This document shows, in pieces, positions 34,540 through 43,200 of a DNA stretch of 64,000 bases. The first letter of the stretch is position 1; every line of letters begins with the position of its first letter. Origin of the DNA: Gillisella taibaishanensis (lineage in GTDB: Bacteria > Pseudomonadota > Alphaproteobacteria > Rhizobiales > Rhizobiaceae); NCBI RefSeq assembly GCF_001938985.1, contig NZ_MKIN01000022.1, positions 1,116,001 through 1,180,000 of the forward strand. The letters run 5' to 3'. The position numbers were made by a program, and so were the translations under genes. Under the pieces are notes generated by a model, which was not told the origin of the DNA, searched no databases, and saw nothing but the letters and a program-made list of their open reading frames with translations.

Positions 34540-37500
34540 GACTTACCTTCCATCTTCGCCCTCAGAGCAACCCGCGCGGCAAGATCGTCCGCCACGGCCT
34601 GCGCGACGCTATTCCAATCGCCCGGTTGCGGCTGGCGGATCAGTCTTAGGCCCGGATACCAGGGACTGTCGTCGCGCCCGCTCATCCAGCGCCAATCGGC
34701 AGCGAATTTCAGCATCGCGATCGAGGGCACACCAAGCGAGGCGGCCAGATGCAGGGTTGAGGTGCAGGAGGACACGACCAGATCCAGCGCCGCAATCGCC
34801 GCCGCCGTCTCGGCAAAATCACCGAGATCCGTGCCGGGTACAGCCATAGACGCAGCAAAATCGAGCCCAGCCATCTGCTCCAGCCCATCCTTGAACTGCA
34901 AGCTGACGAAATGCACGCCATCCACGGCAAACAGCGGTTCAAGCACCCGCAACGGCGGCGAGCGACCCTTGTCGGCCCGCGCCACCGGATTGCCCTGCCA
35001 GATCAGCCCGACACGCAGTTTATCCCTGTTAGCAAAGCGCGCTTCCCAATCCGCCACCCGGCGCGGGTCGGGGCGGAAATTCGCCGGTGCGGGAAGCGTG
35101 TCGAGCACCGTGCCGAAAATCAGCGGCAGACTCATGATCGGCGCTTCGACATCGGCATCGTCGATGGCATCCACGCCCTGACGGCGGAGCGTGATATTGG
35201 CCCGCGGCGTTACCAGCGTTGCGAAGAGGCCGATCAGCGGCTCGCGCAATTCGAGGATGACATGGCCCACCCGCTGCGCCGCCTGGCTCACAAAGCGGCC
35301 GAACTGGATCTGATCGCCAAGCCCCTGTTCGCCGTGGATCAGCAGTACCTTGTCGGGCAGAACCTCACCGGTCCAGCGCGGCATGGGAAATGTGCGCGGC
35401 ACCATTTCCGACCCCTGCCAACGCGCCTCGTAATCGGCAAAACCCTCCGGCAGATGGCCCGCGGCCAGATGCGCATGTGCCCGGTCAATAAGGGTCTCGG
35501 CGTCGCCGGGCTGCAATTCCAGCGCCCTATCCAGGCTCGCGACCGCCTCATCCACCAAGCCGATTTCGCGCAGCGCATTGCCAAGCCCGCGATGGGCCTT
35601 GGACAGATCGGGGCGCAATTCGAGCGAGGCGCGGTAGGCTGCGAGCGCTTCATCATAGCGGTCGGTGTCGCGCAAGAGATTGCCGAGGGTCATATAGGCT
35701 TCGGCACTGGGGCTTTTGGCCAGGCTCTGCCTGAGGCAGGCTTCTGCCTCCTCCTGCTTACCGACATGGCGTAGAGCAATTGCATAATTGGTCTGGAACG
35801 TCGGCGTCGCCAAGCCAAGTGCCGCTGCGGCCCGCAGAAGCACATAGCCGCGATGATACTGCAGCCGCTCCACGGCGAGACCACCCAGCATATGCAAGGC
35901 CTCGGCCTTCAAATCCTCATGCAGCAGCGCGGCATAGACAGGTTCTGCATGAGCGACATCCCCGGCCATATGGGTGCGGATCGCTGCCGCAAGCCGCTGC
36001 TGCGGGCTGGGCAAAGCAGGAACCGGAACCTCAGGCTCCGCCGTCTCGAACAGCTGCGCCCGGTCGCCTCCAACCAGCTTGGTAAGCGCGTCTGTAACGC
36101 GGTCGGCCACGCCGGCGAAGGGCGCGGCTTCCACCTCGTCCGCCACCCGGCGAAATACCCGCGTCCGTGGATACCAGGGGCTGTCGCTGCGCCCACGCAG
36201 CCAGCGCCATTCCGCATGGGATTTGAGAATGACCCAGGCAGGCCGTCCAAGCGCGGCGGCCAGATGCGCCACCGCCGTATCCGAGGTGATGACGAGATCG
36301 AGATTCATGATCATAGCTGCGGTATCGGCAAAGGCATCCGACCCCTCGTCAAACCCTTCAGGCGGCCGCTCGACGGCAAAATCCACCGTCTCCAGCTGCT
36401 CTTCGCCTGCGCCCTTCTGCAGCGCGATCAGCCGCACGCCGTCAATTTTGGAGAGCGGCGCCAGCACCTGCAGCGGAAAACTGCGGCCCTTGTCCACCTG
36501 CGGATCGGGATTGCCCTGCCAGACGAGGCCGACCCGGAAGCCGGGTTTTTCGCCGAGCCAGCCTGCCCAGTGCCGCACCTTGTCCGGATCGGCAAAGAGA
36601 TAGGCAGGTGCGGCCGGAATGGTCTCGACGGTGGTGCCGCAAAGCAACGGCAGGCTCATCATGAACACGTGGTAGTCGAGCGCCGGCACCGGATCGCTTT
36701 CGCGCACGATGCCGTCGACACCAGGCACGGTCTCCAGCAAAGCCGCGATCTTGCGGCGGCAGCCGACCATGACCTTGGCAGCACCCCTGGCCTTCAACAG
36801 CGCCGCATAGCGCACGAACTGAAAGGCATCGCCAAATCCCTGCTCGGCCAGAACAAGGATCGATTTGCCCGTGAGATCTTCGCCCTGCCAGACCGGCAGC
36901 CGCACCCTCGTGCGGTCAATGCCAAGCGTTTCGACCTGGAAGCGGCGCTCGTAGAGCGGTAGGCCTTGTGCGTAATCGCCCTCGTTCATCAGCAGCATGC
37001 CCAACGCCATTTCCGCATCGGCATAGCCAGGACGCGCCTCGATGGCCTTCAGGAAGGCAAGTTTTGCTTCATCCTCGCGTCCGGCATCCATCAGGCTGAT
37101 GCCGAGATTACTCCAGGATTCGGCATGATCCGGCCGCGCCAGCGCGCCTTGCTTCTGCATCCAGCAGGCGAGATCGGCGTAGCCGTGATTACGCTCGGCG
37201 ACACCGAGATTGCTCCAGGCATCGGCATTCCCAGGGTCGAGCACCAGCGCCCGTTCCCAGGCGCGGGCCGCAGCCTGCGGCTTCTTGGCCTTCAGCAGCA
37301 CAGCACCGAGCTGCACCTGATGCGAGGACAGTTCCGGCTCCAACCTGCAGGCGCGCGTCAGCGCTTCTTCGGCCACATCAAAACGCTTCAGCGCCAAAGC
37401 CGCCGCTGCATAAACCGATAGGGCATGGCCCGAGCGCGGGTTTGCCTTGAGCACCTGCCCCGCCCGGGCCAGCGCTGCCTCTCCGTCGCCTGCCGCCGTC

Positions 37501-39593
37501 TCGCGCCGGGCCAGCGCTAGTTGCGACGGAATGTGACCGGGATTGTAAATCAGGCCGTGGCGCAGCGCCCGCAGAGCGTCTCCGGCATAACCAGCCGCAT
37601 CGAGCGCGATGGCGAAATTGCTCCAGTGATCACCAATCGACGGGCGGAGCGCCACCGAGCGGGCGCAAAACGGCAGCGCCTGGCGACCAGCAGCCGCCGA
37701 GCGAGACCCCGCTTCCAGGCAAGCCATGCCAAGCAGGTTCAGCACCCGTTCCGGCTGGTAATCTTCTGTCAGCACATGCCGGTAAAGCTGCACGGCGCGG
37801 CCATAGTCGCGGGCCTGGTGGCAGCGGATCGCTTCACCCAGCGCAACCTCCGCCGGCTGCGGCGCATCCTCGCTCAAACGCCCAGCAAGCAGCAGCACTT
37901 TCAACTCATGGGCGATCTCGTCGATCACAGGATGCCAGGCTCCCGCCTCGCTTTGCCGAAACAGCCGCATCGACGGATACCAGCCCGTGAGTAGCCCTTC
38001 CATGCCCCAACGCCAGTCCGGCGCCTTCTTCAGCAGCAGCCAGACGGGACGGCCAAGCGCGCCCGCCAGATGCGCAATGGCGGTATCCGAGGTGATGACG
38101 AGGTCGAGCGAGGCCATCAAAGACGCCGTGTCGACAAAAGCGTCAGTGTCCTCGTCGAGACCGGGCACAACCCGCAACGGCAGGCCCTCCGGCACCGGTT
38201 GCGCATCCCCCTCGCCTTTTTGCAGCGAGATCAGGTCGATATCGTCGGCAAAGGCGGCTAGCGGCTGGAAGGCGGCAAGCGGCAGCGAGCGGCCCGGCTC
38301 CCCATAGGCCTTAGGATTGCCCTGCCAGGATAGGCCGACCCGAAGACGCTTACGCGTCTTTACATCCGGTTCGCCTTCGCCCGCTTCATCGGCGTGAAGC
38401 CCATTCAGCCAGTCGCGCCACTGCTCGAACCGGGGCTTTTCCAGAGACAGATAAGGCGTGCGGGCACCGGTCTTCTCTGGCGTCAGGCCAATCAGGCCGG
38501 GCAGCGACAGCAGCAGGGTCCAGGCGTCATACCGAGGCAGATCTTCAGTTTCGGCCTGCAGCGTGATCTTCTCGCCCTGAAAAATCTCCGAAAGCTGCAA
38601 CAGCCGATAAAGCTGCGGCTGGCAGAGAAAGACGATGCGACCCACCCGCTCGGCAATGTGAGGTAGGAACCGGATGAACTGGATCGTATCGCCCAGCCCC
38701 TGCTCATGCATGACAAGCAAGGTCTTGCCTTCAAGAACCTCACCCTGCCAGCGCGCTTCCGGCGTCAACAATTCAGACCGGCCACTTGCCGCGACTTCGT
38801 CGCGCAATTCGTAGTCAGCCCAGGCATCGCGCCAATGACCCGCCAGCAATTGCAGGCAGGCGCGGTTAAAGCGATGCACCGGCGCAGCACTTTCATCGAT
38901 CAACTGCCGCAGCAGCCGGTCGGCATGCCTGAGATCCCCGAGAATTCGCAGGCTTGCAGCAAAATTGTTGGCGGCACGGCGATGGGATGGATCAAGCGCC
39001 AGCGCCAGCTCATATTGCTCGCAGGCTTCGCGGTCACGCTCCAAACCATGCAGGAGAACGCCCAGATTATAAAAAGCTTCAGCATCGGGCCGCAGCGCCA
39101 GCGACTGACGCAAATAGGCTTCCGACGCAGCCTTATCACCGAGTTCGAGCAGGATGACGCCCATTTGGGCCATCAGCGCCGGCGCCTGGGGCTCGACCGA
39201 AAGCCCCTTTTCCGCCGCCGCATGCGCCTCGCTCCAGCGCCCGGCAGAGGTCAGTGCCAGTACGAGATTGGACCAAGCGCCGGCCGAGGCGTCGTCGAGC
39301 GCCACTGCACGCGCAGCTGTCACGATGGCACGCTCGTTATCGCCAAGCGCCACAAGCGGCAGCACCATATTCTGCAAGATGGCCGGCTGGTCCGGCTGAA
39401 GCTCCAGAGCACGCTCGAAGCCAGCAACGGCCTCTTCAGAACGGCCGGAAAGATGCAGCGCCAAAGCGTAATAGTGCTGGATATGACCATCATCGGGATG
39501 CTTTGCCGCCAAATCACTCAGCGCCTGCAAGGCCTCAGCCACTTGCCCCCGCGCCAAGAGCGAACGGCAATGCGAAACCTCTTGCGTCGTCAT
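34536..39593 (-). CDS. Giant triple-module TPR-glycosyltransferase
   Basis: 1685 residues made of three successive TPR + GT9-like modules. The approximate limits are 1-560, 575-1160 and 1190-1685. Each GT part begins with the same motif (HEQGLGDTIQFIRFLP near 295, AEQGFGDAFQFVRY near 914, GEQGLGDQIQFGRF near 1417). Each has a GLSWQGNP/GLVWQGNP/GLIWQGNP segment and ends with GWYPSMRLFRQ, SPWYPRTRVFRR or SPWYPGLRLIRQ. A fourth such module is the next gene. No membrane or signal segment is seen, so it should be cytoplasmic. Most likely it adds several sugars to a protein or builds a glycan; donor, acceptor and whether all three sites are active are unknown. Confidence 0.85.
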   Translation of the reverse strand: MTTQEVSHCRSLLARGQVAEALQALSDLAAKHPDDGHIQHYYALALHLSGRSEEAVAGFERALELQPDQPAILQNMVLPLVALGDNERAIVTAARAVALDDASAGAWSNLVLALTSAGRWSEAHAAAEKGLSVEPQAPALMAQMGVILLELGDKAASEAYLRQSLALRPDAEAFYNLGVLLHGLERDREACEQYELALALDPSHRRAANNFAASLRILGDLRHADRLLRQLIDESAAPVHRFNRACLQLLAGHWRDAWADYELRDEVAASGRSELLTPEARWQGEVLEGKTLLVMHEQGLGDTIQFIRFLPHIAERVGRIVFLCQPQLYRLLQLSEIFQGEKITLQAETEDLPRYDAWTLLLSLPGLIGLTPEKTGARTPYLSLEKPRFEQWRDWLNGLHADEAGEGEPDVKTRKRLRVGLSWQGNPKAYGEPGRSLPLAAFQPLAAFADDIDLISLQKGEGDAQPVPEGLPLRVVPGLDEDTDAFVDTASLMASLDLVITSDTAIAHLAGALGRPVWLLLKKAPDWRWGMEGLLTGWYPSMRLFRQSEAGAWHPVIDEIAHELKVLLLAGRLSEDAPQPAEVALGEAIRCHQARDYGRAVQLYRHVLTEDYQPERVLNLLGMACLEAGSRSAAAGRQALPFCARSVALRPSIGDHWSNFAIALDAAGYAGDALRALRHGLIYNPGHIPSQLALARRETAAGDGEAALARAGQVLKANPRSGHALSVYAAAALALKRFDVAEEALTRACRLEPELSSHQVQLGAVLLKAKKPQAAARAWERALVLDPGNADAWSNLGVAERNHGYADLACWMQKQGALARPDHAESWSNLGISLMDAGREDEAKLAFLKAIEARPGYADAEMALGMLLMNEGDYAQGLPLYERRFQVETLGIDRTRVRLPVWQGEDLTGKSILVLAEQGFGDAFQFVRYAALLKARGAAKVMVGCRRKIAALLETVPGVDGIVRESDPVPALDYHVFMMSLPLLCGTTVETIPAAPAYLFADPDKVRHWAGWLGEKPGFRVGLVWQGNPDPQVDKGRSFPLQVLAPLSKIDGVRLIALQKGAGEEQLETVDFAVERPPEGFDEGSDAFADTAAMIMNLDLVITSDTAVAHLAAALGRPAWVILKSHAEWRWLRGRSDSPWYPRTRVFRRVADEVEAAPFAGVADRVTDALTKLVGGDRAQLFETAEPEVPVPALPSPQQRLAAAIRTHMAGDVAHAEPVYAALLHEDLKAEALHMLGGLAVERLQYHRGYVLLRAAAALGLATPTFQTNYAIALRHVGKQEEAEACLRQSLAKSPSAEAYMTLGNLLRDTDRYDEALAAYRASLELRPDLSKAHRGLGNALREIGLVDEAVASLDRALELQPGDAETLIDRAHAHLAAGHLPEGFADYEARWQGSEMVPRTFPMPRWTGEVLPDKVLLIHGEQGLGDQIQFGRFVSQAAQRVGHVILELREPLIGLFATLVTPRANITLRRQGVDAIDDADVEAPIMSLPLIFGTVLDTLPAPANFRPDPRRVADWEARFANRDKLRVGLIWQGNPVARADKGRSPPLRVLEPLFAVDGVHFVSLQFKDGLEQMAGLDFAASMAVPGTDLGDFAETAAAIAALDLVVSSCTSTLHLAASLGVPSIAMLKFAADWRWMSGRDDSPWYPGLRLIRQPQPGDWNSVAQAVADDLAARVALRAKMEGKS

Positions 39594-39644
39594 AACGCGC
39601 TCTTCCCTTCAACTCAGGCCATAGACATCGGCCAAAAACAGAGG

Positions 39645-39668
39645 CGGCAGGCACAAATACGCCTGCCG
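39645..39668 (-). other. Hairpin between DUF6165 and TPR-GT genes
   Basis: CGGCAGGC-N8-GCCTGCCG is a perfect 8-bp stem in the 176-base gap. No T tract follows in the minus direction. Two direct repeats of CCTTATCAGCAGGCC-like sequence lie just to the right (about 39677-39714). It may attenuate or stabilise the mRNA. Confidence 0.4.
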
Positions 39669-39769
39669 TGCCCATCCTTTATCAGCAGGCCCCCACCCCT
39701 TATCAGCAGGCCAATGACAAACAATCGCCCAACCGGAAAAATAGTCAGGCGACCGCACTTGCGGACAAA

Positions 39770-40156
39770 TCAGGCAGCATAGGGCTTGTAGGATTTTTCT
39801 TCGATGATCGCCGAGCCGAGCTCGACATTGATCTGCCGCTTCAGCTCTGCGCGACGATCGTTGGTGACATAGACCGAACGGGCAAGGGAAACGAAGCGCG
39901 GACCGAAATCACCATCGCGCTCGCAATCGCGGATATCGTCCTCGATCTCCCACAAAGCAGTGTTGACGGCGCGAAGGTCACGGGTGATGGCGATGACACC
40001 CTGATGGTCAGCCACCGGCGCCAACCGTTCGTTGAGCAGGGAGAGTTCGCGCTCGACATTAGCGCGCTTGGTCTCGTCCGTAATCCGCTCTGCCTTGATC
40101 TGGAGGATGGTGATCTTGTCGATCAACTCGCCCCAGGACACCGGAACTTCAATCAT
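39770..40156 (-). CDS. DUF6165 family protein
   Basis: 128 residues, soluble and highly charged, largely helical. It begins MIEVPVSWGELIDKITILQI, the hallmark of DUF6165, and has the conserved ALWEIEDDIRDCERDGDFG and NDRRAELKRQIN segments. No function is established to my knowledge; members are often beside TPR-glycosyltransferase genes, as here, which hints at a partner role in glycosylation. It lies between the secreted repeat protein gene (ended by a hairpin) and the giant TPR-glycosyltransferase gene. A TATAAT hexamer at 40236-40231 on its strand, about 75 bases upstream, may be its -10 box. Confidence 0.8.
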   Translation of the reverse strand: MIEVPVSWGELIDKITILQIKAERITDETKRANVERELSLLNERLAPVADHQGVIAITRDLRAVNTALWEIEDDIRDCERDGDFGPRFVSLARSVYVTNDRRAELKRQINVELGSAIIEEKSYKPYAA

Positions 40157-40254
40157 TGCAGGTCTCCGATTCGTCGAAGCCTAACGATACAGCATGCAAC
40201 CAAGGTCTGGGAATCGGTTTTGCAGTCAGAATTATAGCCGTACACAGGCCGTTT

Positions 40255-40282
40255 GACGGCCGCATCCAGAGATGCGGCCGTC
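40255..40282 (-). terminator. Terminator after the repeat-protein gene
   Basis: A perfect 12-bp stem GACGGCCGCATC/GATGCGGCCGTC with a 4-base loop begins 12 bases after the stop of the secreted repeat-protein gene. No T tract follows, so termination may be partial. The TATAAT at 40236-40231 follows it, suggesting that a new transcript starts for DUF6165 and the TPR-glycosyltransferases. Confidence 0.65.
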
Positions 40283-40294
40283 CACTGATTGTCC

Positions 40295-43200
40295 TTAGCT
40301 CCAGCGGAAGTCGCTGGCCGACATATTGTCGGCGGTCTTGCCCGACAGCGTCATCTGCATGTCGACCGTTCCATCCCCATTGGCGTCGACATAGAGCGTC
40401 GACGTGTCGTTGACGAAATAGGCTTCCGAATTGCCATTCGCCGACAGGCTCGTCGAGGTGCCGAGATAGGAGAAGGTGCCACTCAGCAAGCCGCTGAACA
40501 CCAGCTTGTCCTCACCATTGACAAAATCGGTGATCTTGTCCGGGCTCGACGTGCTCGATGCCGATGTCGAGGTGAAGGTGAAGAGGTCGGAGCCCGCACC
40601 GCCGGTGACCGTGTCGGAACCCGCTCCCATGATGATCGTATCGTTGCCGGAGCCGAGATTGACGGTTGTATTGGTACTGCCGGACAGGACGATGTAGTCC
40701 GCGCCGGAACTGCCGTTGATATTTTCGATATTCACGGCAGTCAGCGTCGAAGCCGAGCCGATCGTCAGCGTATCCTGCCCTGTGCCGAGATCGATCGCCA
40801 CGCCGGTATACTGGCCGGAAATGGTGATATTGTCGTCATAGGCAGAACCAACAAGCGTTTCGACGCTGGAGACGGTTGCCGTCGCGGCCTTTTCGAAATT
40901 CAGATAGTCCATACCCGTGCCCAGGAAATACTGGCCGCCGGAGATTTCCGTATCCTTGACATAGACCACGTCGGAATTGTTACCGCCGGTAACCGATTCG
41001 ACATTGTAGAGGCTGACGGTATTGGTGAAGTTTCCGAGCGCCACAGTATCATTGCCGTCGGCAAGGTCGATGGCGATGCCCGTGGCCTGGTCACCAAGCG
41101 TGACCTTGTCGTCACCGGAACCGCCCATCACCGTCTCGACACCAAGCAATGTCACCGTGCTAGAGGAAGCCGCGAGGTGGACTTCGTCGAAGCCGGCGCC
41201 CATAGCCAGATATCCGGCATAGGTATCGCTATTGATGGCGATGTAATCGTCAAAGGACTGACCGATGATGGTTTCGGCATTGGCGACGGTAACCGTGTTG
41301 GCGGCATTGGCAAGAATCAGCTTGTCGGAGCCGCCGCCCAGATCGATATAGCCGCTGACCCATTGCGTGCCGAGCGTAATGATGTCGGCCGCAGAGCCGC
41401 CGTTGATCGTCTCTACATTGGAAACCGTTGCCGTCAGCCCGGCGCTCCAGTTCAGCGTATCCTGACCGTCGCCGAGATTGATCGACGCACCGCCGATGGA
41501 ACCGCTGATCGTCAGAACGTCGTCACCAACCGAGCCTATAACCGTTTCGATATTGGCGACCGTGACCGTGCCGGCGCTGTCGCCGAAAGTCAGCCGGTCA
41601 GTGCCGCTGCCCAGATCGATGAAGCCGCCGGTATAGGCGCCAGACAGAGTGACATCGTCCGTCAGCGAGCCGCCGGTGACGGTCTCGATATTTTCCACCG
41701 TCACGGTATTGTTGGCCGAAGACAGGATCAGGCGGTCAGTGCCGGCATTGAGGTTGATATAGCCGCCAGTCAACTGCTCACCGATGGTGATCACGTCGGT
41801 GCCGACATCGCCAAGGATCGATTCGGCACCCGTTACGGTCACGGTGCCACCGAGTTCCGACATCTGCAGCACGTCATCCCCACCACCGAGCTTGACGGTG
41901 GTGGCGGTGACCGCGTCGGCCAATTCGACCCAGTCGTCACCCGCGCCGCCGGTGACCGTTTCGACACCTGACAGCGTCACGGTATTACCGGTTGCCGACA
42001 AGATGACGCCATCCTGGCCGGCGCCGAGATTGATGTAGCCGGTTTCGTCGGCAGCCAGCGTGATCAGGTCGGCTGCTGCGCCGCCGATGACCGACTCGAC
42101 ACCTGAAACCGTTGCCGTACCGCCAAAATCACCAATGATGAACTGGTCGTTGCCACCGCCGAGCGAAATCACACCGCCTGTCATATAGGCGGAAAGGGTC
42201 ACGATATCGTCCAGGTCGGAGCCGTTGATCGTCTCGATGCTGGACACGGTTACCGTGCCGCCCTCGCTGGATAAATTCAGGCTGTCGAGCCCGTTACCGA
42301 GGTTGATGGTCATGCCCGTCGTGCCGGCGCCCAGCGTGATGACGTCGCTGCCGGTACCGCCGGTCACCAGTTCCGCGTTGGAAATCGTCGCGGTATTGGC
42401 GTAGTTGGCGAAAGCAACCGTATCGCTGCCGTCTCCGAGATCGATATTGACGCCAGTGACTGCCGCATTGAAGCGGATGAATTCATTGCCAGTGCCACCG
42501 AGGATGTTCTCGACATTGGCAACCGTTACCGAACCGCCGTTGTCCAGGAATTTCAGGGTGTCGTTGCCGGCACCGAGGTCGATCATCGTCGGGCCGCCGA
42601 CCGTGCCGATCACGACCGTATCGGAACCGGTCCCACCGGTGATGGTTTCCGTGTTGGAAACAGTGATGAGATTTTGAACGCCATCCGCGACATTGGCCAT
42701 GATCAACGTGTCGGCGCCGTCACCAAGATCGATGCTGCCGGTATAGGCGCTGGTCAGGATGACCTTCTGCGTGCCTGCACCGCCGACCAGCGTTTCGACG
42801 TTCTGGACGGTCAACGTGGCATTGCCGCCAATCGTCAGAGTATCGTCTCCGGCGCCAAGGTCGATAAAGCCAGATGTGACCGTGCCCGAGACCGTGACAC
42901 TGTCGTCGGCCGCACCGCCGATGATCGTCTCAATATTGGCCGCCGTCAGCGTGCCGCCATCGTCGCTGAGCGTCAGCTGGTCGAGGCCCTTGCCAAGGTC
43001 GATCGTGCCGCCGGTCATTTCCGAGCCGAGCGTGATGACGTCGCTCGATGTGCCGGCATTGATGATCTCGACGTTGAGGATCGTCGCCGTGTTGTTGAAA
43101 TTGCCAAAGGTGACACTGTCGTTGCCGGCGCCGAGGTCGATATAGACCCCTTGGGCCGCGCGGTCGAACCTGATGACATCGGTGCCGTCATCGCCGATGA

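Noticed and set aside
40289..41971. Long open frame (560 codons) on the plus strand opposite the repeat-protein gene
   Set aside because: It is a shadow of the periodic coding sequence on the minus strand. Its translation is Arg/Gly/Asp-rich with no motif, and it has no ribosome site.
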